Positions 52,435 to 61,506 of a stretch of DNA of 64,000 bases are shown one piece after another. The position numbers and the translations under genes were made by a program. The first letter of the stretch is position 1. Each line of letters begins with the position of its first letter. The stretch is from Gracilibacillus orientalis (GTDB lineage: Bacteria > Bacillota > Bacilli > Bacillales > Amphibacillaceae): contig NZ_FOTR01000014.1 in the NCBI RefSeq assembly GCF_900114645.1, positions 21,513 through 85,512 on the forward strand. Reading direction: 5' to 3'. The notes under the pieces were generated by a model, which worked only from the letters and a program-made list of their open reading frames with translations, had not been told where the DNA came from and did no database searches.

Positions 52435-53961
52435 TTAATCTGTATTTGTGGATTGTTTATTTTTATTTTTTCGACTCTTTCTTCTTTCCACTTCTTGCCT
52501 TACCGTTTTGTAAAAGGAAACTATCATCAAAAACATAATAACAGAGAACGGTAGTGCCGCAATAATCAACATATTTTGCAATCCTTGTGTACCACCGAAA
52601 TAAACGATAATAGCTGCCATTGCAGACATAGTAAGTCCCCAAGTGATTTTAATAGAACTTGAAGGATTAATTGAACCGTTTGTACTTAGCATTCCAAGTA
52701 CAAAAGTAGCAGAGTCTGCAGAAGTTATGAAAAAGATTGCAATAACAACAATCGTAATCATCGACATAACATCACCTAACGGGTAATGCTGTAGAACGCC
52801 AAATGTTGTCGTTTCAAGAGAATACTCTGAAATCAAATCGATTGCGTTTTGTTCGATATTCAAAGCTGAAACGCCAAAGACAGAGAAAAAGATAAAACAT
52901 ACTAATGCTGGTACAAATAGAACGCCTAACATAAATTCTTTGATAGTACGCCCTTTGGAAATTCTAGCAATGAAAATACCAACAAACGGAGCCCAAGAAA
53001 TCCACCATGCCCAATAGAAGATCGTCCAATTGTCAATCCATGTCCGACCTTTCTCATTTAATGGGGATATACGGAAGCTCATATCAAAAAAGTTTGCAAT
53101 ATAACTGCCAAATGTGGATGTAAACATATTTAAGATATATAAAGTTGGTCCAACCGCAAATAGCAGTACTAATAAAGCAAATCCTAATCCCATATTGATA
53201 TTACTCAAATATTTAATACCTCGTCCAATACCAGACCAAGCAGACAAAATAAATAACACAGTGGAAATACCTAGGATGAGTAGTTGCATGTTAAAAGTAT
53301 TTGGTGTATTGAACAGATATGATAACCCACCATTGATCTGTGCAGACCCAAAACCTAGCGTGGACGCAACACCAACAACGGTTGCAAAAATCGCTAAGAT
53401 ATCAATTAATTTCCCGGCCATACCATGCATACTTTTTTCTCCTAAAATAGGAATAAGCGTTGCACTAATTAAACCTGGTTGATCTTTACGAAATTTGAAG
53501 TATGCTAAAGATAGCGCCACAATTCCGTATACTGCCCAAGCATGAATACCCCAATGAAAAAAGGAAAACTGAAGAGATTGTTTGATCGCTTCTTCGGAAC
53601 CAGCTTCAGCCCCTGGTGTACTTTTAAATGCATGAGAAATCGGTTCAGCTGTGGTCCAAAACACCAATCCCATTCCCATTCCTGCGCTAAACAACATGGC
53701 AAACCATGAAGCTAAATTGTAATCGGGAGTATCATTTTCTTTACCTAATTTAATACTACCAAAGCGCGAAAAAATGAGATAAATACAAAAAGCTAAAAAT
53801 ATCATAATAGTGATTAAGTAATACCAACCAAACACTTCGGAAATATAAGTAGTGATAGCTAAAGTAATTTCTTGTAAATTATCCGGATTAATCGCTCCCC
53901 AAATGACAAGTGCAGCGCAAATAGAAAGCGAAACCCAAAATACTGATCTGTTTTCTTTCAC
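52435..53961 (-). CDS. BCCT family transporter (betaine/carnitine/choline type)
   Basis: A 508-residue carrier with 12 expected spans. The glycine-rich unwound helix SAGMGMGLVFWTTAEPI near residues 92-108 and the tryptophan box YWAWWISWAPFVGIFIARIS near 314-333 match BetP/OpuD-like proteins. The hydrophilic C-terminal tail (RRKSRKNKNKQS) is basic, as in osmoregulated members. It imports a quaternary ammonium compound with Na+. It lies just upstream of the amidohydrolase operon in the same direction but has its own terminator. GTG start with GAGGTG. Confidence 0.9.
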   Translation of the reverse strand: MKENRSVFWVSLSICAALVIWGAINPDNLQEITLAITTYISEVFGWYYLITIMIFLAFCIYLIFSRFGSIKLGKENDTPDYNLASWFAMLFSAGMGMGLVFWTTAEPISHAFKSTPGAEAGSEEAIKQSLQFSFFHWGIHAWAVYGIVALSLAYFKFRKDQPGLISATLIPILGEKSMHGMAGKLIDILAIFATVVGVASTLGFGSAQINGGLSYLFNTPNTFNMQLLILGISTVLFILSAWSGIGRGIKYLSNINMGLGFALLVLLFAVGPTLYILNMFTSTFGSYIANFFDMSFRISPLNEKGRTWIDNWTIFYWAWWISWAPFVGIFIARISKGRTIKEFMLGVLFVPALVCFIFFSVFGVSALNIEQNAIDLISEYSLETTTFGVLQHYPLGDVMSMITIVVIAIFFITSADSATFVLGMLSTNGSINPSSSIKITWGLTMSAMAAIIVYFGGTQGLQNMLIIAALPFSVIMFLMIVSFYKTVRQEVERRKSRKNKNKQSTNTD

Positions 53962-54647
53962 ATTTTCACCTCAATTCAAAATTTTCAAACGATTACCATT
54001 ATTCTAGTACCTACCGAAATAGTAAATACCATTCGACATATTTGTGAAATATAATACAAAAGTCCACTCATTTTTGTATCTTATGTCGTTTTTCAAACAC
54101 TGTTTTACATACTAACATATGATACTTTTATTTCAAATGATTAAAAGTCTTCCAAACTATTTCATTTCAAATCACGTTTATCACACAAACTCAAAATTAT
54201 TGACGAACACCGTTCATATCGTGTTTTAAAATAATGAATCTTCTTTTACACATTTTTATAGCTGTTTAATATGATAGTTTCGTTGCACAAATAGTTTTAC
54301 AAACTGATTCGATTCTCTTAAAACAAAAAAAGACCCAGCAAATAGATTTACTAGGTCAATGGTAGTTATTAACGTTTTTGAAGTGGATTAATTCAGTTAT
54401 GATTATGGAAAAAGAGCATAACTAAAAGCGCTCGGGAGAGGCAGAGGCATAGTTTTCCAAACACTTCCCTCGCTTCTCTAAAACGCTTGTGTTAAAACTT
54501 TATTTACGAAAAAATTCTCTTCTGACCATTCTACCGTTCGTTTGGTAAATGAAATGTACAACAATTCAATGCAGATAAAAAGATATAGTTTTATTAGCCT
54601 ACACTATTAACATACCAAAAGATACGTTGAAGAATACCATCGATTAC
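53962..54647. other. 686-bp intergenic region with one terminator
   Basis: No gene can be supported. A minus-strand terminator lies at 54362-54325 (GACC ... GGTC stem, then seven T residues), ending the DUF1611/racemase transcript. A short, more GC-rich stretch at 54430-54490 (AAGCGCTCGGGAGAGGCAG to CCCTCGCTTCTCT) may be a relic of a Bacillaceae intergenic repeat. The rest, 54000-54320, is AT-rich and presumably contains the BCCT promoter. Confidence 0.6.
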
Positions 54648-55724
54648 CTAAATACTATTGTTGTATTTTTTATATACATATGGGGATGTCATGACAGAAA
54701 GAAGAGCACCATAGTTTAAATTGAAGGTTACTTCATCCCCAACTACTAAGTTATTTTTTTTGGCATCGAGGACAGTATGGTCACTGCTGGAACCAAGAAT
54801 TTCAATATCCAACATTGGTATTAGTCCAGCCACCAGTACATCTTGACTTCCTACTCCAAGAATAACTCTGCTCATTTGTCCACGATCTTCAAATTGCTGA
54901 AAGTCCCCAAAAGCATTCTGGCCTATTTCTCCGTAAGGTATAGATGGTTTTGTTTTCGATTCAATAATTTCTGTAACGAAAGTAAACGCGTCAGTATATA
55001 AATCTGGAATTGCCATTCGGTTTAAAGTTTCACGTCCTAAATAAATAGATTCACCCAACCTTAAGTTATTAACTTTCCCAACACTATCAGCTGCCATAAA
55101 CCAATTATAATTGGCCGAGTTTCCTCCTGATACATATGATAGAGGAAGAGAAAATTTCGTTTCCACATCGCTAGCCAGTTTAGATACATCGTTCATTTTT
55201 TGTTCGTTTGGTTGGACTCCTCCAAAACAAGCAAAGTTCACACTAATACCAACCATTTTAATCCCTTTAAGCCCCAAGACCTCTTGAATGAAATTATCGA
55301 TATTTTCAGGCATTATCCCTTCTCTTAAATCTCCCATTTCGATCATTAGCATAATTTTATGCACGGTGTTATTTCGTAAAGCAGCTTCAGATAATTTTTT
55401 AATAACAGAAAGTTCGGTGTTAATGCTAATATCAGCATTTTTTACAACCGAATCAATTTCACTTAAAGCAGGTATTCTTAATAAAACAAAATTCGCCTTA
55501 ATGCCTGCATCACGCATTTTCTTTAAATTTAACAATTTAGAATCTGCGAGCATGTGAATTCCCTGATCCAATAATGTCTTTGCAATTTCTGGAGCTCCAC
55601 ATACCGTTTTGGTAACGCCCATTAGCTCGATATTTTTAGTGCCGTATATTTCAACTAACTTCGCTGCATTATGTGCGATTTTGGCAAGGTTAATTTCGAC
55701 CCGCGGTATAATAGACTCGATCAA
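54648..55724 (-). CDS. Alanine/ornithine racemase-family PLP enzyme
   Basis: A 358-residue fold-type III PLP protein. The N terminus IPRVEINLAKIAHNAAKL leads to the PLP lysine in ELMGVTKTVCGAPEIAK near residue 39, and the C-terminal domain has DVLVAGLIPMLDIEILG and NYGALLSVMTSPYVYKKY. This matches the alanine/ornithine racemase group distinct from Alr. It overlaps the DUF1611 stop (TTGA), so the two are translationally coupled. It probably racemises an amino acid such as glutamate or ornithine, but the substrate is not known. Confidence 0.83.
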   Translation of the reverse strand: MIESIIPRVEINLAKIAHNAAKLVEIYGTKNIELMGVTKTVCGAPEIAKTLLDQGIHMLADSKLLNLKKMRDAGIKANFVLLRIPALSEIDSVVKNADISINTELSVIKKLSEAALRNNTVHKIMLMIEMGDLREGIMPENIDNFIQEVLGLKGIKMVGISVNFACFGGVQPNEQKMNDVSKLASDVETKFSLPLSYVSGGNSANYNWFMAADSVGKVNNLRLGESIYLGRETLNRMAIPDLYTDAFTFVTEIIESKTKPSIPYGEIGQNAFGDFQQFEDRGQMSRVILGVGSQDVLVAGLIPMLDIEILGSSSDHTVLDAKKNNLVVGDEVTFNLNYGALLSVMTSPYVYKKYNNSI

Positions 55725-56809
55725 TTAAACAATACTTTTTTCTGTTTGCTAATCAATTTTGGATAAGCTTTAAAAATACTTTCGGTCAGTTTGTCGCACC
55801 CTAATTTAAGAGCATCGGTCGTCGGAAGTTTAAGATCTTCTTCATAATCTGTAATCGTTGTCATAAGTTCTTCATTAGACATGTTTTCATGGTTAATAGT
55901 CACAGCGATCACTTCTGCCTTTGAGAAGTTTTCAATGAGATCGATTTCACTTTTTACCGTTGGCATTTCTATATAACTGAAATCACCTAAATGTGGTCGT
56001 TTAGGTGCGTGTTGAATAATAACCGCCCCAGGTCTCGATCCTCTTATAATTCCACACGAACTTATATATGCAGGATGACTTAATGCCCCTTGGCCTTCAA
56101 CGATAATAATATCAGGGTTATCGTTTTCATAAGCTTTCATGATTTCGTTCTCAATTTCACCTGTCATAAACTGAGAAGGAATGGCATCAATAGCAACACC
56201 GTATTTCGCACCTTGTATTAGCCCTGTTTGTCCAGTTGCAATAAAAGCAACCTTTAGGCCCCTTTCAAACAAAGCTTCTTCGAGTAGCACCGACGTTGTT
56301 CGCTTACCTATTGCGCTATCCGTACCCAAAACGGCTACGACTGGTGTATCGATTTCTAATATTCGGCCAGAAAAAAGATGCATATCCTTTTTTTGTACAG
56401 GCTTTCTCACGTCAAGGATCGTTACATCAAACTGTTTAGCAAGCTTTATAAATTCCTCATCATCTGTGAAAAATTCATGAAGAGGATTAACAATATTCAT
56501 TCCTAGTTCCATTGCTTTAAAAAGGAGATTTCTCTCATCTATTTTCAAAAATGCCTCAGAAGGAGCTATTCCGTAAATGAATTGATCAGGGACACTCTGT
56601 AAGTTTTCAAGTGCATGAGCAAGACTCTTGAATATAGGAATTCCATTTTTTTCTCCTACAAGGAATTCACCCGCATCCATTCCAACCTTTGTACTGTCGA
56701 TTACTCCGACAATATCAAATTTTCTTGAGTTTCTAACCAGTCCATTAGCTGTCTTTCCGTCCATTGTTCCAAAATTATTATCACAATATACTATTGCTTT
56801 TTCTTTCAT
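55721..56809 (-). CDS. DUF1611 (DgcN-like) P-loop protein
   Basis: A 362-residue protein. The N-terminal half is a Rossmann-like domain (AIVYCDNNFGTMDGKTANGLVRNS). The C-terminal half has a P-loop-like AVLGTDSAIGKRTTSVLLEEAL near residue 158 and a Walker-B-like IIIVEGQGALSHPAYISS near 239. DUF1611 includes DgcN, reported to N-acetylate D-glutamate in D-amino acid catabolism. Coupling to a racemase gene supports a D-amino-acid role. I start at ATG 56809, nine bases after AGGAGG. Confidence 0.78.
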   Translation of the reverse strand: MKEKAIVYCDNNFGTMDGKTANGLVRNSRKFDIVGVIDSTKVGMDAGEFLVGEKNGIPIFKSLAHALENLQSVPDQFIYGIAPSEAFLKIDERNLLFKAMELGMNIVNPLHEFFTDDEEFIKLAKQFDVTILDVRKPVQKKDMHLFSGRILEIDTPVVAVLGTDSAIGKRTTSVLLEEALFERGLKVAFIATGQTGLIQGAKYGVAIDAIPSQFMTGEIENEIMKAYENDNPDIIIVEGQGALSHPAYISSCGIIRGSRPGAVIIQHAPKRPHLGDFSYIEMPTVKSEIDLIENFSKAEVIAVTINHENMSNEELMTTITDYEEDLKLPTTDALKLGCDKLTESIFKAYPKLISKQKKVLFN

Positions 56810-57151
56810 AAGACTTTTCCTCCTAAAATCTATTTTCACTGAAATCTCCGCGCAAAAGAGATTTTACATCTTTGGGAAATAAACACCTATCCCATATAGA
56901 AAAAAGACTATAAGTTGAAAAATGTAATTTTCAGAGTAAAAAAAATATTCATGCGTCATATAAGTATAACACAGTTAACGATAATTATTTGTTTTATTTT
57001 TCCAAAGCTTGATAATAACAATCAAAATTTTTAAAAAGGAAGATTCAGTCTGGTTTTATACATATGATATAGTGTTGATCAAAAAAAACGACCCGGTCCT
57101 TATCTTTAACTCAGATGCTGTGCGCTAACTCCATGTAGTAATGTTGACATG

Positions 57152-58001
57152 TTTATCACGGTGCTAACCGTCTGTAAGCCCCCAGCTTCAAGTAACACAA
57201 GGAAGCTAAGTGGGGACTAACAGACGCTAACACCCTGATAAGTTTCGCTAATGATCAGTGGGGGTCAATACCCCCACTGATCATAGTCTCACTTTATACA
57301 GTAACCCCCCCCCCGCTTCGGCTGCCCACTCCCCCTTTCCGTGGGGTTTTTCCCTCAGCTAACTTTTTCGCGCAAAAACCGCTCGAAAAAGTGGATCTTC
57401 AGGAAAAACGTGTCCCACTGGAGTTGAAGTGGGCGGCCTACGCTGAATCATGGCTCTACAACATGTGTCAGACCTAGAATCTTGGGTTATTATCCCTGTG
57501 GAAGTGCAAAAGATATGGCGTTAAAAATCACTAATAATGGTTATAAAACCAATATGCCTTTTCTACTATTCGTTGTAGAAAAAGGTATAGCGGAGGCCGA
57601 ACGTTTCGACTCCTGAGGGATTAGCATGATCTGAAGATCCACTTTTGCAGGAGCGAACTCCTCCTGCAAAAGTTAGCTGAAGAACATGCCCCTAGGAAAG
57701 CGAAACGGTCAGCCGCAGCGGTCGGCTTGCACAAACCATCTTTCAAAATGACAAACAGGTGAAGTACACATCTTACTCCATCTGACTATCTATCCTTGCT
57801 TTTTTAAATGACATGTTTTGCATCAACCTTTTCCTATTTTACTTGCTTATAAAGTGAGACTATGATCAGTGGGGGTTTTGACCCTCACTGATCAATAGCG
57901 AAACTTATCAGGGTGTTAGGCGTCTGTTATCCCCCCTTAGCTTTCTTGTATTACTTGAAGCTTGAAGTGGGGGTCTTACAGACGGTTAGCACCGTGATAA
58001 A
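57152..58001. mobile_element. 850-bp foldback (MITE-like) element with about 150-bp terminal inverted repeats
   Basis: Left arm 57152-57298 and right arm 57848-58001 are imperfect inverted copies that both start TTTATCACGGTGCTAACCGT and end in AGTCTCACTTTATA. Each arm folds on itself: ATGATCAGTGGGGGT pairs with its complement 4 bases on, and GTCTGT, CCCC and AGCTT pair with ACAGAC, GGGG and AAGCT. The interior holds a second nested inverted pair (TCAGCTAACTTTT ... AAAAGTGGATCTTCAG) and the 90-bp repeat shared with 5.1 kb. A ten-base C run (57305-57314) lies inside. No transposase or target duplication is visible. Confidence 0.85.
57685..57777 (+). repeat. About 90-bp dispersed intergenic repeat, copy 2
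   Basis: It matches 5102-5192 in the same orientation. Here it follows CTCCTGCAAAAGTTAGCTGA, part of the nested inverted repeat in the foldback element. It resembles the GC-rich intergenic repeats common in Bacillaceae, a likeness recalled rather than searched. Confidence 0.85.
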
Positions 58002-58039
58002 AGTTGTGATACCTATGGTTATATACTTTCTTGTCATAC

Positions 58040-58089
58040 AAAAAAGACCCTATTTTCGCAAATCTTTATTTTTACGAAAACAGGGTCGG
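58040..58089 (-). terminator. Terminator of the dynamin-like gene
   Basis: GACCCTGTTTTCG and CGAAAATAGGGTC pair on the minus strand around a 15-base loop, followed by six T residues, 100 bases past the gene's stop. Confidence 0.8.
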
Positions 58090-58190
58090 ACGAGAATTTC
58101 CATTTATTTTTTTTATTTGATCCACCTACAGTACTTAATTCGTGAGCATTCTCGGCCATTTAATGAAAAAGATCTTCCATTTTAAACAGA

Positions 58191-60935
58191 TTAACTATTT
58201 TTATAGATTCGTTCATCTTCAATAGTCATCCATTCATATTGACGAAGCTTTATTTCAAACAAAGTAATTGGATTACGGTGTAACTCAGGTCTTTTACGCA
58301 TGTCACTTAGGACACCTTTATTTTCTTCAATCTCATCATATGTTTCTGCTAAGATCGCATTTAACACTTTATCCGGATCCGTGAAGAATATGTTAATATC
58401 CCGTTCCAGAGATTTCTCAAATAACTCGAATTGCTGCATAAATTCATCTATAATTATTTCAACTGTTTTACTGTAGTCTTTTCCTTCAATATACTGTTTA
58501 TATTTATCATGGAGAGTTTCTGTATTTTTTGATAAAGCACCCATAAGCTTGCCTGCACTTTTCCATAAAAATTGTGAAATGGTAAATTGGCTTATGAAAG
58601 TTGCCTTAGTCAACTGTATATTTCCCCTTGTCATCCGATCCATATCCCGATGCCAGTCATACAGCACCTTACTGTCACACTCGAAATATATCTTTTCTTT
58701 ACCGTATAGATGATTAAAACTCTCGCTCATTTCATCTAAGTACGCCTGACTGTCATTCAGTTCCCTTTCACTATTTTCAATCCATTTTTGGAGTTCTACA
58801 TATAAATCTGGTAAAACCGCTTCTTCAATATAATTATTGATTCGTTTATTTATTTTATCGTTAAGTTCCATATGAATTTTCCCAAAATCACTGTCTTCAT
58901 TAACCACTTCAGAACTTTTTCGAATCAATTCTGGAATCTTTATCGTCAAATCCTGTCTACATTCCTCTATAATTTTGCTGTATGACTTTTTAATGACTTG
59001 AACCGTATTCTCTTCTATGTCACATAACTGATTTTGTGCACCCTTAAGTTTGGTAACCATCTCTTCATTCCATTCAATATTATCCATTAATGAATATTCC
59101 ACTTCTTCTCGTTTTTCAAGCAAAAGCTGAATTGATTTCTTAATATAGTACAGAATCTTAGCCGTGCGCTCCTCTTCTAGGCTATGCCCATCCATCATCG
59201 ACTTAGTAAAAGCAGAAAAATCGTTTATTTGATTTTTTCTTTCTGCATTTGTGGAAAAAGTGAAGGCTTTTGCATTTGAGAAGTAGGAATCGATCCTAGC
59301 TATTATTTTCTCAGTCCGTACCATCGCTTCCTGACTGTCAGTATTTCGGTCCATTTTGCATAATAGAAAATGAATAGGTAGATCTGGTGCCTGCTCCTTG
59401 ATTCTAACAGCCATATCAAGCTCGTTACCTGTCAGGTTGGAGTCCGCATTCAAAACAAACAGTAGGCTATCCGCTAAATACAGATATTGATTTCCATCAC
59501 TTCTAAATTGATCTTGATCTGTAAGCCCTGGGGTATCTATTAGGGTAAGCTTATTTTCATTTAAAAACGATACCGGCATCTTACATGAAATAAATGTTTC
59601 CTGTTTTTTGATTGATTCTTTAAAATCGTTATGTTCAGCTATGCTTCTTTCTCCTTCATTCGTAATAGCATGAATTTGCGCATTATCTGCATCTTTATAA
59701 AGGACAGTAGCGTTAGCAGGATCTTCTGACAGCTCCTCATCGAGCAACGTGTTCACAAATGACGACTTTCCACTCGTCTCTGTCCCAGTAATCATTAGAT
59801 GGTATTGATTTAAATCCTGTAACTCCTGAACAATCCACTCGTAACGTTTATCCAATAGTAAGCCTTCACCCTCTGCCCATTCCATGATGGACTTGAAAAG
59901 CTTGAATCCATCTTCTATACCATCCTGATAACGAGCAGATCGGCTTAACAGACTTTCCGCCTCACTAATAATAGAAGCTTCAATATCGGACGGATAAATT
60001 TCGCTCCACGCTAGTACAGCTGATGAAGCTATTACCGCATCAGAAGATGTAGATATTTTCATCCAATTGGTTAAATGACTTGGTATTAAATAAGAAAATT
60101 CTCTTATTAAAAACTTTCCATTCATTAATTCAAAGTATGTTAACCTGAACAAATTGGAAAGCTTACTCCATACACCAGAACGGCCTGGCTCAATGCTCAG
60201 CAGAAGATTGTTTATCTCTTCAAGCCATGGAAAATACAAATCATTTTGTTTATAACTATTCCATAGTGCTGTTGATAAGCTTTCAAAGTGATTTTGATCG
60301 ATATTATATAAAGTCATTAATACTTCACTAAAATAGTTTGGCAATATTTCTTTAGTATGGCCTTGTTCTACATACTCTTCTAAAACCACAAACCATGATA
60401 ACGACTTTGTTCGCATTGACTCATTCACTGCAAGATCAACAGCATTGTCCCAATCTTGTTGGTCTTCAAAGAAAACACGCGCCACATTAGTTACATCAGG
60501 ATAATCTGGGTTTAATTCTACTGCATTCTTAATAGAGTCAACTGCCTTTGCATGTTTCCCCAGCTGTATGTAAAGTGAAAATAGTTGGAGAAGTACTTCC
60601 GTTTTTAAAACATCAGATTCTGTTTCAACTTCATTATAATAATCCTCAGCAATGGCAAGTAAATTCATATTAGCATGAGCATCTGCTATATTTTTCTGTG
60701 CCCAAGGCTTTAATTCATTAGAAACGTTTTCCCATTTAAAAATGGCCGCCTCAAAATCTTTACATAGATAATAAACCTCTCCCTGAGCAAAGCGAATATA
60801 TGATAGATCAGGCATTTCGTTTTGTTGCTCATCTATATACAATTCTCCCAAAGTCTTGATTGGATCCGCATCTTTAATACCTTCTATAAATGTATGATAA
60901 TAGGATTTACTAATTAATTGTTTCTCCATTGTCAT
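58191..60935 (-). CDS. TPR-containing dynamin-like GTPase (914 aa)
   Basis: A large protein with two parts. Residues 1-370 are helical with TPR-like repeats (DLSYIRFAQGEVYYLCKDFEAAIFKW, then LFSLYIQLGKHAKAVDSIKNAVELNPDYPD). The dynamin-type GTPase follows: G1 MITGTETSGKSSFVNTLL near 383-400, G3 LTLIDTPGLTDQ near 461, G4 HFLLCKMDR near 521. After this come long coiled-coil stretches (LLEKREEVEYSLMDNIEWN onward) and a C-terminal DMRKRPELHRNP region. Bacterial dynamins remodel membranes and some act in stress or phage defence. It is monocistronic and flanked by the foldback element. No partner dynamin gene is next to it. Confidence 0.8.
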   Translation of the reverse strand: MTMEKQLISKSYYHTFIEGIKDADPIKTLGELYIDEQQNEMPDLSYIRFAQGEVYYLCKDFEAAIFKWENVSNELKPWAQKNIADAHANMNLLAIAEDYYNEVETESDVLKTEVLLQLFSLYIQLGKHAKAVDSIKNAVELNPDYPDVTNVARVFFEDQQDWDNAVDLAVNESMRTKSLSWFVVLEEYVEQGHTKEILPNYFSEVLMTLYNIDQNHFESLSTALWNSYKQNDLYFPWLEEINNLLLSIEPGRSGVWSKLSNLFRLTYFELMNGKFLIREFSYLIPSHLTNWMKISTSSDAVIASSAVLAWSEIYPSDIEASIISEAESLLSRSARYQDGIEDGFKLFKSIMEWAEGEGLLLDKRYEWIVQELQDLNQYHLMITGTETSGKSSFVNTLLDEELSEDPANATVLYKDADNAQIHAITNEGERSIAEHNDFKESIKKQETFISCKMPVSFLNENKLTLIDTPGLTDQDQFRSDGNQYLYLADSLLFVLNADSNLTGNELDMAVRIKEQAPDLPIHFLLCKMDRNTDSQEAMVRTEKIIARIDSYFSNAKAFTFSTNAERKNQINDFSAFTKSMMDGHSLEEERTAKILYYIKKSIQLLLEKREEVEYSLMDNIEWNEEMVTKLKGAQNQLCDIEENTVQVIKKSYSKIIEECRQDLTIKIPELIRKSSEVVNEDSDFGKIHMELNDKINKRINNYIEEAVLPDLYVELQKWIENSERELNDSQAYLDEMSESFNHLYGKEKIYFECDSKVLYDWHRDMDRMTRGNIQLTKATFISQFTISQFLWKSAGKLMGALSKNTETLHDKYKQYIEGKDYSKTVEIIIDEFMQQFELFEKSLERDINIFFTDPDKVLNAILAETYDEIEENKGVLSDMRKRPELHRNPITLFEIKLRQYEWMTIEDERIYKNS

Positions 60936-61161
60936 CCCAATCCCCCATATTGCCTTATTTAATAATATACAATTGCGTTAAAAAACTCTATCCTATATTC
61001 TAACAAACATAGCCCTTCACAATGTTTCAAAACTATATCAATTATACTACAATTTTGTATCTCCCGTCGGAAAATGAGAAATGGAATTAAAAAGAGTGAA
61101 CTAAACATATCCGTTAACTCTCATAAACTGCTTCTTCAAACCGAAACCTTTCTCAACGATT

Positions 61162-61204
61162 TTTCGATACCAAAAGTAAGATCGTTTAACTTTTGGTATC
61201 GAAA
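61162..61204. repeat. Perfect 16-bp inverted repeat
   Basis: TTTCGATACCAAAAGT (61162-61177) and its exact complement (61189-61204) are separated by 11 bases. The site lies 227 bases upstream of the dynamin-like gene start and 303 bases before the OpuAC-like gene, in the divergent promoter region. A two-sided operator is the simplest reading. It lacks a T-run, so it is not an obvious terminator. Confidence 0.8.
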
Positions 61205-61391
61205 TTGACTAAAATCACGCTTTACCTCTTGACTTTTAATCTCAACACGTTAAGATAAAAGTATAAAGAACGTTTTAAAAAAATTTAACAAACTTTATTT
61301 TATTATGAGGGGTTGTTCAAAATCGAGAATTAAAATAGGAAAAGTAAGCTTTCTATAGAACGGTAGCTTAAGATTACCGATTTCTATATGT

Positions 61392-61423
61392 CTTATCTCT
61401 TCTGAATAAGAGATAAGTTTTTG
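61392..61423 (+). terminator. Terminator-like hairpin in the OpuAC leader
   Basis: CTTATCTCTT and AAGAGATAAG form a perfect 10-bp stem with a 6-base loop and TTTTTG after it, about 85 bases before the OpuAC-like start. A second small hairpin, CGGTA / TACCG, lies just upstream. This could be an attenuator; the gap 60936-61506 contains no gene. Confidence 0.65.
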
Positions 61424-61506
61424 TATCACGTTTTCATTAAAATATTTCTAAACAAATTTTATATTCGAAATATTTTAAATTAATATTTGGAAAGGGAGTT
61501 TCAACA

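Noticed and set aside
57305..57314. Run of ten C residues as a phase-variable switch
   Set aside because: It lies in non-coding repeat sequence with no adjoining frame or promoter; assembly slippage is as likely.
57913..58185. 90-codon plus-strand frame at the right end of the foldback element
   Set aside because: It is made from the inverted repeat and the dynamin terminator; no ribosome site and the left arm does not keep the frame.
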